Below, piece by piece: positions 1-6,509 of a stretch of DNA of 10,453 nt. This stretch comes from Govanella sp037189785. GTDB lineage: Bacteria > Pseudomonadota > Alphaproteobacteria > Sphingomonadales > Govanellaceae. Positions within the stretch are counted from its first letter, which is position 1. Every line of letters starts with the position of its first letter. Made by a program: the position numbers and the translations under genes. The notes beneath the pieces were generated by a model that saw nothing but the letters and a program-made list of their open reading frames with translations, was not told where the DNA came from and ran no database searches. The stretch covers positions 1 through 10,453 of the forward strand of contig JBBCIP010000113.1 of NCBI GenBank assembly GCA_037189785.1, given 5' to 3'.

Positions 1-462
1 CAGTCCGGCAATATGATCGTGGGCTTTTTCTATTGGAATCCGGCGCCCTTCCTTGCCGATCACAATTGCGATTTCGCCTTCATAATCCAGTTCATGGGAT
101 TCCGGCGGTCGCACCAGCGATACATTATGTCCGACAAAAGAATCCGCACTGCGCATGAAAACACTGGGATACTTTGGGGCAGGGCTTTGATCGTTGTATT
201 CGGCATTGCGATTGCCGTAATTAACACCGATACAAATATACTTCTCAGCATTCGGTATGGTCGGCAGGAAGGTTATGTCATCCACTGTATAGTCGGGTGA
301 TAAAGCTTGAGCGCGATCTTGTGCAACATTTAAAAGATCAGCCTCCAACAGCTCCCGCAAACTTTGCAGCCGACCAAAGCGACCGCGGAGATCAACAATA
401 CCGTTGGTTTGCATATACCCAAAACTAGGCCCGGTCTTAGTAAAAAAACTGATGAATGACAT
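1..462 (-). CDS. FAH-family hydrolase/decarboxylase (HpaG-like), C-terminus cut by window edge
   Basis: The first 154 residues of a fumarylacetoacetate-hydrolase family protein are visible and the frame stays open to base 1, so the C-terminal part lies outside the window. After an N-terminal region (about residues 1-65), the FAH fold begins at KYICIGVNYGNRNAE (residues 74-88). The metal-binding motif LDYEGE follows at 125-130; Glu128 and Glu130 would ligate Mg2+ or Mn2+. The third acidic ligand is beyond the edge. The ATG at 462 lies 18 bp after the stop of the DapA-family gene, so the two are probably cotranscribed. The upstream AGAGACAGG is a modest ribosome site. FAH proteins beside HpaE and HpaF usually act as the OPET decarboxylase/HHDD isomerase (HpaG) of homoprotocatechuate breakdown. 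That is the favoured role here, inferred from context; another 2-oxo acid hydrolase or isomerase is possible. Confidence 0.88.
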   Translation of the reverse strand, partial: MSFISFFTKTGPSFGYMQTNGIVDLRGRFGRLQSLRELLEADLLNVAQDRAQALSPDYTVDDITFLPTIPNAEKYICIGVNYGNRNAEYNDQSPAPKYPSVFMRSADSFVGHNVSLVRPPESHELDYEGEIAIVIGKEGRRIPIEKAHDHIAGL

Positions 463-480
463 GCCTGTCTCTTGATCTAA

Positions 481-1383
481 TTATTGCGCCAACAATCCAC
501 AATCACGTAAAACACCATCCAGTCTTTTTTCAAGGTCGGGCGTTGCCGGCAGTAACGGCAAGCGATGTTCATTATCAGGCAAAAGACCAATTTTTTTCAT
601 CATATATTTCATGGGAATTGGATTGATGTCATAAAAAATAGCGTCATTTATATCTTTTAACGCATAGTGAAGTCGCCGCGCTTCAGTAAGATCGCCGCGC
701 CACACGGCTTCAACCAATTTTACCAATGGTTTCGGCTGGATGTTTCCAGCGGCATTCATCAAGCCACAAGCCCCGACCGCCATCATTGGGAAGCTCCACT
801 CCTCCAGGCCAACAAAGATCCTGAAGTCTTCGCCAAAGGCCGCGATACATTCCGATACAAAACCCAAGTCACCGACCGCATGCTTCATGCCGACAAAATT
901 CGGACAACGATCTTTCAACGTTTTTACGGTATCCAGGGTGACCGAAACGGCAGCGCGACCGGGGATATGGTAAATCATCCAGGGGGTCGAATGTCCTTCA
1001 GCCAGCGTTGCATAATATTCGATGATACCACGTTGCGGCGGGCGGCTGTAATACGGCGTGACGATCAACAACGAATCCGCGCCGGCCGTAATGGCGTGAT
1101 CGGTCAAGGCCCGTGTCTCCGCCAAAGATTGAGAGCCGGTAGCGGCGACAACATGAACTTTGTTTTTGGCGATTTCCAGCCCCAGGCTGACAAGTTTGTT
1201 CCGTTCGTCGACGGTCAACGACGATGGTTCCGACGTCGTGCCGTTAATCAGGATACCGTGGCTGCCGCTGTCGATTTGGACCTGCACCAAGCGGGCATAG
1301 GCATCGTAGTCGACCGCACCTGCCTTGAAAGGGGTAACCAATGGAGTAATAACGCCTTTTAGGCTTTCTAGGGAGGCGATCAT
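481..1383 (-). CDS. DapA/N-acetylneuraminate lyase family aldolase, probably catabolic
   Basis: A 300-residue class I aldolase of the dihydrodipicolinate synthase superfamily, full length for the family. It shows the GTTSE loop (48-52; lysine-pathway enzymes have GTTGE), TPYYSRP (109-115), YHIPGR (138-143, with the acid/base Tyr138 and Arg143), Schiff-base Lys167 in VGMKHA, and the late NPIPMKY motif (254-260). The ATG at 1383 is chosen because AAGGA (1389-1393) sits five bases upstream. A TTG at 1404 would add seven residues but has no ribosome site. It is the first gene of a leftward pair with the FAH gene, divergent from the ring-cleavage genes. Members of this superfamily make or split 2-oxo acids using pyruvate. 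Beside meta-cleavage genes it more plausibly cleaves or hydrates a ring-fission intermediate to release pyruvate, in place of HpaI, than makes lysine. The substrate is inferred from context only. Confidence 0.9.
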   Translation of the reverse strand: MIASLESLKGVITPLVTPFKAGAVDYDAYARLVQVQIDSGSHGILINGTTSEPSSLTVDERNKLVSLGLEIAKNKVHVVAATGSQSLAETRALTDHAITAGADSLLIVTPYYSRPPQRGIIEYYATLAEGHSTPWMIYHIPGRAAVSVTLDTVKTLKDRCPNFVGMKHAVGDLGFVSECIAAFGEDFRIFVGLEEWSFPMMAVGACGLMNAAGNIQPKPLVKLVEAVWRGDLTEARRLHYALKDINDAIFYDINPIPMKYMMKKIGLLPDNEHRLPLLPATPDLEKRLDGVLRDCGLLAQ

Positions 1384-1447
1384 GTGAGTCCTTGCAGCGG
1401 CCAAATGTGTTATTTTTTGGTGAGGGTTAACGCTAAAAATTCTGTAT

Positions 1448-1475
1448 TTGACATTCCATTATTTCAGCATATATT
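1448..1475 (+). promoter_or_regulatory. Candidate sigma70 promoter of the rightward ring-cleavage operon
   Basis: A perfect TTGACA (1448-1453) is followed after 16 bases by TATATT (1470-1475). It is the best promoter-like sequence upstream of the isomerase gene and would give a leader of roughly 75-80 bases. It overlaps the leftward promoter, and its -10 box runs into the palindrome. Confidence 0.55.
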
Positions 1476-1486
1476 TAACATGTTAA
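1458..1486 (-). promoter_or_regulatory. Candidate sigma70 promoter of the leftward aldolase-FAH operon
   Basis: Read on the minus strand, TTAACA (1486-1481) is followed after 17 bases by AATAAT (1463-1458). These are five-of-six matches to both consensus hexamers, at ideal spacing, about 75 bases before the aldolase ATG. The -35 box lies inside the 16-bp palindrome. Confidence 0.5.
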
Positions 1487-1488
1487 AT
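1473..1488. promoter_or_regulatory. 16-bp perfect palindrome, candidate operator
   Basis: ATTTAACATGTTAAAT is an exact inverted repeat in the middle of the divergent control region. It overlaps the -10 box of the rightward promoter and the -35 box of the leftward one, so a dimeric repressor bound here could shut both. In enterobacteria the hpa genes are controlled by the MarR-family repressor HpaR, and an A/T-rich palindrome of this length fits such a protein. No regulator gene lies in this window, so its identity is not shown. Confidence 0.5.
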
Positions 1489-1558
1489 TATAAAAAAATG
1501 TTGTCAAGTATTTGTTCTGATGAATGGCATTGGTTCTGGTGAATGGAAGGACTGCGCT

Positions 1559-1960
1559 TTGCCGCATTTTGTTATCGAATATTCAGACAATGTGTCAGAG
1601 CATATTGATATTCGTGCTTTGATGGTTGTCATCAAGGATGCTGCTTTGGCGACCGGTTTGTTTCCGTTGGGGGGCTTGCGGATACGCACTGAACCGCGCC
1701 ATGACTATCTGATTGGTGACGGTCATAGCGATAATATGTTTTTGCATATTACCTCAACGATAGGTCGCGGGCGGACCGATCAAAGCAAACGCGATGCGGC
1801 TCAAAGTATTATGAAAGCCATAACGGATTTTCTTGGACCTATTTTTGACGATCACCCGTTTGCTTTATCGTTTCAACTCAATGAAGCTCCTGAAGAAGAC
1901 TTGAATTTAAAGAAAACAAGTCTTCATAAATTTGTGGAAAGAAGAAAGGCCGTCTCGTGA
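1559..1960 (+). CDS. hpaF: 5-carboxymethyl-2-hydroxymuconate delta-isomerase (HpaF-like), TTG start
   Basis: A 133-residue member of the CHMI family in the tautomerase superfamily, close to the usual length of about 125. It would isomerise 5-carboxymethyl-2-hydroxymuconate to 5-oxopent-3-ene-1,2,5-tricarboxylate in the cytoplasm. Recognisable segments are PHFVIEYSDN at the N-terminus, ATGLFPLGGLRIR, and ALSFQLNE near the C-terminus. The start is placed at TTG 1559 for two reasons. GGAAGGA (1545-1551) is an excellent ribosome site seven bases upstream, and this start puts proline directly after the initiator Met, where tautomerases need their N-terminal catalytic proline. The in-frame ATG at 1520 would add 13 residues and bury that proline. 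Its TGA overlaps the GTG of the dehydrogenase by four bases, so translation is probably coupled. It is the first gene of the rightward operon. Confidence 0.9.
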   Translation: MPHFVIEYSDNVSEHIDIRALMVVIKDAALATGLFPLGGLRIRTEPRHDYLIGDGHSDNMFLHITSTIGRGRTDQSKRDAAQSIMKAITDFLGPIFDDHPFALSFQLNEAPEEDLNLKKTSLHKFVERRKAVS

Positions 1961-3465
1961 GTAAGCTCAAGGATAATATCGCCAAAGCGGACAGCTTTCT
2001 GAGCAAATACAGCGTGCTTAGTCACCATATCGATGGTGTTTCTGTGACCTCTAAAAACACGTTTGATAACCATTCGCCCATTGATAAACGGCTCCTGTGC
2101 AAAGTTAGCAAAGGAACTGCGGCTGATATCGACAAAGCGGCCCTATCATCACAGCGCGCCTTTCAGACTTGGTCGCGGGTTTCCGGAAAAAATCGTCGCG
2201 ATATTTTGCATAGCATTGCCGATGCCATTGATAAGCGCAGCGAAGAAATCGCATTGCTGGAGTCTTTGGATACAGGGCAGCCCTTGAAGTTTATGGCCAA
2301 AGCGGCTACCCGTGGCGCCGAAAACTTCCGTTTCTTTGCCGACAAAGCGCCCGAAGCGGCCAATGGCTTATCGATGCCGACGGAAGATCATATGAACTAT
2401 TCCGTTCGCCAACCACTTGGGCCGATCGGCGTCATCACGCCGTGGAATACGCCATTCATGCTGTCGACCTGGAAAATTGCACCGGCTTTGGCGGCCGGTT
2501 GCACGGTGGTGCATAAGCCTGCGGAATTTTCTCCGCTGACGGCCACGATCCTGGCAGATATCGCAACCGATGCCGGTCTTCCTGCCGGGGTATGGAACCT
2601 CGTGCATGGTTTGGGCGAGGTTGCTGGGCGCAGCTTGACAGAACATCCCGCCATCAAAGCGGTGGCTTTTGTCGGGGAGTCCCGTACCGGCAGCATGATC
2701 ATGCGGCAAGTATCCGACACGTTAAAGCGTGTCCATTTTGAATTGGGCGGCAAAAATCCGATTATTGTGTTTGACGATGCCGACCTTGATCGTGCGGTCG
2801 ATGCCGCCGTATTGATGATTTATTCGTTGAACGGCGAACGCTGTACGTCGTCCAGTCGGCTTTTGGTGCAATCAACGATTTATGATCAGTTTATAGAAAA
2901 AATTGCGGCTCGTGTGCGAGCCATAAACGTCGGCCATCCCTTAGATCCCGCAACGGAAGTGGGGCCGCTTATCCATGAAACACATTATGACAAAGTGTGC
3001 GGCTATTTTAAAATTGCTGAAAGCGATGGGGCGCAAACGGTCGTTGGTGGTGCGGCTCATGATGGACCGGGCGGCGGTTACTATGTGAAGCCGACGTTGT
3101 TTGCGAAAGCGCACAACGATATGCGGATTGCCCAGGAAGAAATTTTCGGCCCCGTTCTAACCGCTATACCATTTAGCGATGAACAAGATGCATTGCGCAT
3201 CGCAAATGCTACACAGTACGGCCTTGCCGGTTATGTATGGACGCAGAACAGTGGTCGCGGATTGCGTATGGCCAATGGCTTGGATGCCGGTATGATCTGG
3301 GTTAATTCTGAAAACAACCGTCATCTCCCGGCCCCATTCGGCGGTATGAAGGCCAGCGGTATCGGGCGTGACGGTGGGGATTGGAGTTTCGAATTTTACA
3401 TGGAAACAAAAAATGTGTGCCTTGCTTATGGTACGCATACTATACCTGTTTTGGGTAAATTATAA
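1957..3465 (+). CDS. hpaE: 5-carboxymethyl-2-hydroxymuconate semialdehyde dehydrogenase (HpaE-like)
   Basis: A complete 502-residue NAD-dependent aldehyde dehydrogenase. The key residues are visible: the oxyanion Asn164 in TPWNTPF, the cofactor-binding Lys187 in HKPAE, catalytic base Glu262 in FELGGKNP, and nucleophile Cys296 in LNGERCTSSSRL. EEIFGP follows later. The NGERCT-S-SR form around the cysteine is typical of the HpaE branch, which oxidises the semialdehyde made by extradiol cleavage of homoprotocatechuate to the dicarboxylate. This suits its position between the isomerase and the dioxygenase genes. The GTG start at 1957 overlaps the isomerase stop, with AAGAAAGG (1942-1949) as ribosome site. 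Substrate assignment rests on subfamily resemblance and neighbours; a related hydroxymuconic semialdehyde dehydrogenase role cannot be excluded. Confidence 0.93.
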   Translation: MSKLKDNIAKADSFLSKYSVLSHHIDGVSVTSKNTFDNHSPIDKRLLCKVSKGTAADIDKAALSSQRAFQTWSRVSGKNRRDILHSIADAIDKRSEEIALLESLDTGQPLKFMAKAATRGAENFRFFADKAPEAANGLSMPTEDHMNYSVRQPLGPIGVITPWNTPFMLSTWKIAPALAAGCTVVHKPAEFSPLTATILADIATDAGLPAGVWNLVHGLGEVAGRSLTEHPAIKAVAFVGESRTGSMIMRQVSDTLKRVHFELGGKNPIIVFDDADLDRAVDAAVLMIYSLNGERCTSSSRLLVQSTIYDQFIEKIAARVRAINVGHPLDPATEVGPLIHETHYDKVCGYFKIAESDGAQTVVGGAAHDGPGGGYYVKPTLFAKAHNDMRIAQEEIFGPVLTAIPFSDEQDALRIANATQYGLAGYVWTQNSGRGLRMANGLDAGMIWVNSENNRHLPAPFGGMKASGIGRDGGDWSFEFYMETKNVCLAYGTHTIPVLGKL

Positions 3466-3498
3466 AAAGCTGAATGGCCAGACACCGAAAGGTTAGCG

Positions 3499-3819
3499 AT
3501 GAGCCTTTATTACGTTCAGAAATTGCTGTTTCAATTGAATCGTGATCCGGCATTGCAAAAGCAGTTTCAGGAAGATAGTGGCGCAGTTTTGCAAGAGTAC
3601 GATTTAACCGAAGAAGAACGGTTGGCCCTAACCAAACCGGATGTTGGCGAGCTTTACATTATGGGGGTAAACGGCCAATTGCTGATGCATTTTGCCGCGT
3701 TCCAGGGATACAATTGGGATCAATATATAAAAGCCATGAAAGATGCGTTGATTGTTCATGGCAATGTGAAATCGGGTTTGTACGCCAGCCTGGATGGCGG
3801 TGCAGGAGGGGCGGTATGA
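3499..3819 (+). CDS. ligA: Small (alpha) subunit of type II extradiol dioxygenase, LigA-like
   Basis: A 106-residue protein that looks like the LigA domain, the small helical subunit that caps the active site of LigAB-type extradiol dioxygenases. Visible features are an N-terminal helical stretch with DPALQKQFQED (residues 17-27), YDLTEEER (34-41), ELYIMGVNG (51-59), LMHFA (62-66) and a glycine-rich tail. It carries no metal ligands of its own and should work only with the LigB subunit encoded next. GAAAGG (3487-3492) is the ribosome site. It follows the dehydrogenase by 33 bases and overlaps the LigB gene by four bases (ATGA), the arrangement expected for equimolar subunits. The separate LigA partner is unusual for an Hpa-type pathway, whose HpaD enzymes normally work without one. 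Confidence 0.87.
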   Translation: MSLYYVQKLLFQLNRDPALQKQFQEDSGAVLQEYDLTEEERLALTKPDVGELYIMGVNGQLLMHFAAFQGYNWDQYIKAMKDALIVHGNVKSGLYASLDGGAGGAV

Positions 3820-4637
3820 GCTTAGTCTTTGCAGGGGTCTGTAGTCACGCACCAGGCATCACAGGGCGGGCTGAACGCGCAGACCCACAAGCGCGTGATG
3901 CTTTATATGCGGCATTTGATCGCATGCGGCAAGCCATTGATGATGCAAAGCCTGATGCAATCATGATTGTGTCAGCCGAACATTTTGCCAATTTTTTCAT
4001 GAATAATATGCCTGCCTATGCTATCGGCATGGCCGATTATTATGAAGGTCCTATCGAAGACGAAGATTGGTTAAAGATAAAACGTCGCCGTATTCCCGGT
4101 AATGCCGATTTGTCGCGGCGTCTCATCAGCCATGTGATGAACGATATCGATGTGGCCTATGCCGAAGAATGGAAATTTGATCACGGCATCATGGTGCCAC
4201 TCAATTTCTTGACGCCGCGCTATGATATCGATGTGATCCCCGCCAACATAAATTGCCAAGGGCCGCCATTGACACCGTTGCATCGGGCGTATGAATTTGG
4301 CCGAGCCATACGGCGGGCCTGCGATCAAATGCCTGAACGTATTGCCTTGATCGGGGCGGGCGGTATCAGCCATTGGCCGGCGACGCCAAATTCTGGGAAA
4401 ATTAATGAAAATTGGGATCGTGAGTTTTTGGATCGGTTTATCCGCAACAGCCGCGACGAGATGATTTCTTATAGCGATGCCGAAACCTATCGCGATGGTG
4501 GTCAAGGCGGTTTTGAAATCCGCACGTTTTTAACCGTATCCGGCGCAACCGAAGGCGCCAAAGGGGAAGTATGGTATTACCAACCCATCCCAATCTTTGC
4601 GGTTGGTTGCACCATTGCGGTTATGAACATCCCATAG
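3816..4637 (+). CDS. ligB: Catalytic subunit of type II extradiol dioxygenase, LigB-like
   Basis: A 273-residue non-haem Fe(II) ring-cleavage dioxygenase subunit of the LigB superfamily. Expected iron ligands are His11 (CSHAPGI), His56 (SAEHFANFF) and Glu234 (GGFEIRT). Likely catalytic histidines are His123 (FDHGIMVPL) and His186 (GGISHWP). The SAEHFANFF region recalls both the protocatechuate 4,5-dioxygenase and the MhpB groups more than enterobacterial HpaD. The ATG at 3816 is preferred because AGGAGG (3804-3809) lies six bases upstream and it overlaps the LigA stop. The open frame extends back to a TTG at 3714, but that would overlap LigA by about 100 bases. The ring-cleavage substrate is not readable from sequence: neighbours suggest homoprotocatechuate or a similar carboxymethyl-catechol, while family resemblance also allows protocatechuate or gallate. 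Confidence 0.9.
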   Translation: MSLVFAGVCSHAPGITGRAERADPQARDALYAAFDRMRQAIDDAKPDAIMIVSAEHFANFFMNNMPAYAIGMADYYEGPIEDEDWLKIKRRRIPGNADLSRRLISHVMNDIDVAYAEEWKFDHGIMVPLNFLTPRYDIDVIPANINCQGPPLTPLHRAYEFGRAIRRACDQMPERIALIGAGGISHWPATPNSGKINENWDREFLDRFIRNSRDEMISYSDAETYRDGGQGGFEIRTFLTVSGATEGAKGEVWYYQPIPIFAVGCTIAVMNIP

Positions 4638-4642
4638 CAGCG

Positions 4643-4684
4643 CTTATTATTCCGGGCTTATCATTCCGGGCTTATCATTCCGGA
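4643..4684. repeat. Three tandem copies of a 14-bp unit
   Basis: Copies CTTATTATTCCGGG (4643-4656), CTTATCATTCCGGG (4657-4670) and CTTATCATTCCGGA (4671-4684) follow the LigB stop codon directly. They differ at one base each and are not spaced like CRISPR repeats. They may be replication slippage or iterated protein-binding sites just upstream of the next gene. Confidence 0.9.
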
Positions 4685-4713
4685 TTGTCACTGATCTTGC
4701 CTTCAGACATACT
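4685..4713 (+). promoter_or_regulatory. Weak candidate promoter for the dehydratase gene
   Basis: TTGTCA (4685-4690) and CATACT (4708-4713), separated by 17 bases, match consensus at five and four of six positions. They begin directly after the third 14-bp repeat, so the repeats would lie where upstream activator sites usually sit. Confidence 0.35.
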
Positions 4714-4746
4714 GCGCTCCCGTAGTATGACTTTGAAGGTATTGCT

Positions 4747-5721
4747 GTGACCACTATAATCACTGGGGCTGATATAGACGCTGCGGCTGACAGAATTTCT
4801 GCATATGCGGTCAGAACGCCGCTCATTGAAAGTGCGCTTTTGAATGAGCGGGTCGGGGGCCGTGTTTTATTGAAATGCGAAACCCTGCAGCGAACGGGGT
4901 CGTTTAAATTTCGCGGCGCGTATAACCGACTGTCGCAATTATCGGCTGATGACCGTACAATGGGGGTTATCGCCTGGTCGTCTGGCAATCACGCTCAAGG
5001 CATTGCGGAGGCCGCGCGGATTTTGAGTATTTCCGCAACCATTATCATGCCTGAAGACGCCCCATCCATTAAAGTGGCCAATACCCGGGCCTATGGGGCG
5101 ACCATACGGTTTTATGATCGTTATCGCGAAAATCGCGAAGAAATCGGTTTTGCAATGGCGCGCGAAACGGGGGCTGTTCTAGTGCCATCCTACGATGACC
5201 CGCATATCATCGCGGGCCAAGGCACGGTCGGGCGTGAAATCATGCAAGATGCAACGGCCCTGGGGGTCCGTGTCGATCAAGTTTTCGTCCCGTGCAGTGG
5301 CGGCGGGCTATTGACGGGGACAGCGGTCGCGGTGAAAGCCAAAAGCCCTGACACCCAGATTTATGCGGCCGAACCTCAAGACTTTAATGACTTCGGGCGA
5401 TCACTGGCAACGGGGGAACCCGTTACAAACGACCCGTCGGCGCGGTCATTTTGTGACGCGCTACTGGCGGCGACACCTGGTCACATGACGTTTCCGCTGG
5501 CCCAAGATTATGTTGCCGGTGGCGTGTCCGTATCGGATGCGGATGTGGCCTATGCCATGTCTTTTGCGTTTCATACCTTGAAACTGGTTGTAGAGCCTGG
5601 CGGGGCTGTGGCGCTCGCAGCAGTGCTCAAAGCGAAACGGTCTGTTCAGAATATAACAACGGTCGTTGTTTTGTCGGGCGGGAATGTAGACTGGCCGCTA
5701 TTTATGAAAACCGTTTCCTAA
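4747..5721 (+). CDS. PLP-dependent threonine/serine dehydratase-like enzyme
   Basis: A 324-residue fold-type II PLP enzyme of the threonine dehydratase/serine racemase group. Lys54 in GSFKFRGA would form the Schiff base, SSGNHAQG (78-85) binds the substrate carboxylate, SGGGLL (184-189) grips the PLP phosphate, and VEPGGAVAL (282-290) and the VLSGGN motif (308-313) complete the site; Ser310 would contact the pyridine nitrogen. There is no C-terminal ACT domain, so it resembles short catabolic or hydroxyaspartate-type enzymes rather than feedback-controlled biosynthetic IlvA. The likely reaction is deamination of a beta-hydroxy amino acid to a 2-oxo acid and ammonia. The start is GTG 4747, preceded by GAAGG (4735-4739). 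It lies 109 bases after the LigB gene on the same strand, and no link to the ring-cleavage pathway is evident. Threonine dehydratase, 3-hydroxyaspartate ammonia-lyase and serine racemase cannot be separated by eye. Confidence 0.9.
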   Translation: MTTIITGADIDAAADRISAYAVRTPLIESALLNERVGGRVLLKCETLQRTGSFKFRGAYNRLSQLSADDRTMGVIAWSSGNHAQGIAEAARILSISATIIMPEDAPSIKVANTRAYGATIRFYDRYRENREEIGFAMARETGAVLVPSYDDPHIIAGQGTVGREIMQDATALGVRVDQVFVPCSGGGLLTGTAVAVKAKSPDTQIYAAEPQDFNDFGRSLATGEPVTNDPSARSFCDALLAATPGHMTFPLAQDYVAGGVSVSDADVAYAMSFAFHTLKLVVEPGGAVALAAVLKAKRSVQNITTVVVLSGGNVDWPLFMKTVS

Positions 5722-5761
5722 ATAGCGGCTTTTGACAAGCCTATGGGACTAATCGCTATTT
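5720..5761. terminator. Possible bidirectional terminator between convergent genes
   Basis: AAATAGCG (5720-5727) pairs with CGCTATTT (5754-5761). Inside, GGCTT (5727-5731) pairs with AAGCC (5737-5741) around a five-base loop. The outer arms overlap both stop codons. U-tracts are short, so termination strength is uncertain. Confidence 0.35.
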
Positions 5762-6418
5762 CCCCAAACCTTTTAGTAGCGATTTGGCGCTTCCTAGGGG
5801 ATTGGCGCGCAGTTTTGTTTCTTCCGTGCCCATGTACTTATAAATACCTTCGGCCGTGCCTTTGGTGACGTGATCGGTCAAGGCATCTTCGGTAATACCG
5901 AGCTTTTTCAAGCTGGTCATTTGCTTATAGGCGCCGGATGAACCAAGAGCGGACGCAACCAAGGGGCGTAATTGTTTTTGAATGGCGCTGTCCGAACTCT
6001 TCTTCAGATAATCAGTTCCGGCAGTATTGCCGCCACTGACAACATCGATACCATCTTTTAAGGTCATGCCCTGAATGGCGTCCCGAAATATGGGCTTCGC
6101 GGCGGCAGCGGCGCTTTCCGCGGCAGTGTTCAGGCTGGAAGTTATATTATTTGTCGCGCCCAATTTGTCACTCATTTTAAGGGCGCTGGAGATCGTTTTA
6201 CCACCCGGTAAGCCAATGCGGATGGCATCGTCCGCTGAAAAGGCACCGGGCTTAGCCAGATTGTCCAAGGCTGTGTCGGAGGCACGGGATAGCAAGTCAA
6301 GGATAGGAGAGGCGGACTTTGCCTGGGCTTGGCTTATGACATTAGGACTGCCAATAAACTGGGGGGTCAGGAAAACGCATACTGCTGCGACAGCAACAAC
6401 TGTGTATCTAATCTGCAT
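5756..6418 (-). CDS. Exported DUF4197 family protein
   Basis: A 220-residue protein with a signal peptide: MQIRYT, then a hydrophobic stretch of about 20 residues, ending in SQAQA before KSAS, a plausible signal peptidase I site near residue 34. The mature part matches the DUF4197 pattern: a helical N-terminal third, an IRIGLPGGK motif, AAAAAKPIFRDAIQGMTLKDG, a GGNTAGTDYLKK segment, and a conserved tail ending in NPLGSAKSLLKGLGK. The function of this family is unknown; a periplasmic location is inferred. The start is ATG 6418 because GAGGTGG (6430-6424) lies five bases upstream and the signal peptide then begins properly. An alternative start at 6448 would add ten polar residues. It converges with the dehydratase gene and has its own good promoter. 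Confidence 0.88.
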   Translation of the reverse strand: MQIRYTVVAVAAVCVFLTPQFIGSPNVISQAQAKSASPILDLLSRASDTALDNLAKPGAFSADDAIRIGLPGGKTISSALKMSDKLGATNNITSSLNTAAESAAAAAKPIFRDAIQGMTLKDGIDVVSGGNTAGTDYLKKSSDSAIQKQLRPLVASALGSSGAYKQMTSLKKLGITEDALTDHVTKGTAEGIYKYMGTEETKLRANPLGSAKSLLKGLGK

Positions 6419-6481
6419 TTCTACCACCTCGTTAATTGGATGACGCACATCTGGAAAACTGTGGGTCGTAAGTCAGAGTCC

Positions 6482-6509
6482 ATAATACTCTCGAACGACA
6501 TTGTGTCAA
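6482..6509 (-). promoter_or_regulatory. Strong sigma70-like promoter for the DUF4197 gene
   Basis: On the minus strand a perfect TTGACA (6509-6504) is followed after 16 bases by TATTAT (6487-6482). Transcription would begin near 6475, giving a leader of about 57 bases before the ATG at 6418. Confidence 0.65.

Noticed and set aside
13..300. 95-codon plus-strand open frame at the left edge
   Set aside because: It is the shadow of the edge-truncated FAH-family gene, which runs on the minus strand from 462 to 1.
667..1362. 231-codon open frame on the plus strand
   Set aside because: It lies opposite the DapA-family gene, whose conserved motifs are clear, and its translation shows no recognisable domain.
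481..1383. Lysine biosynthetic dapA
   Set aside because: GTTSE replaces the usual GTTGE and the neighbours are aromatic catabolism genes, so a biosynthetic role is less likely, though not excluded.
1384..1404. Upstream TTG start for the DapA-family gene
   Set aside because: No ribosome site precedes it, whereas ATG 1383 has AAGGA at five bases and begins at the usual place for the family.
3714..3815. N-terminal extension of the LigB-like subunit
   Set aside because: It would overlap the LigA-like gene by about 100 bases; AGGAGG and family alignment point to ATG 3816.
4643..4684. Possible CRISPR-like array
   Set aside because: The 14-bp units are directly contiguous with no spacers and there are no cas genes.
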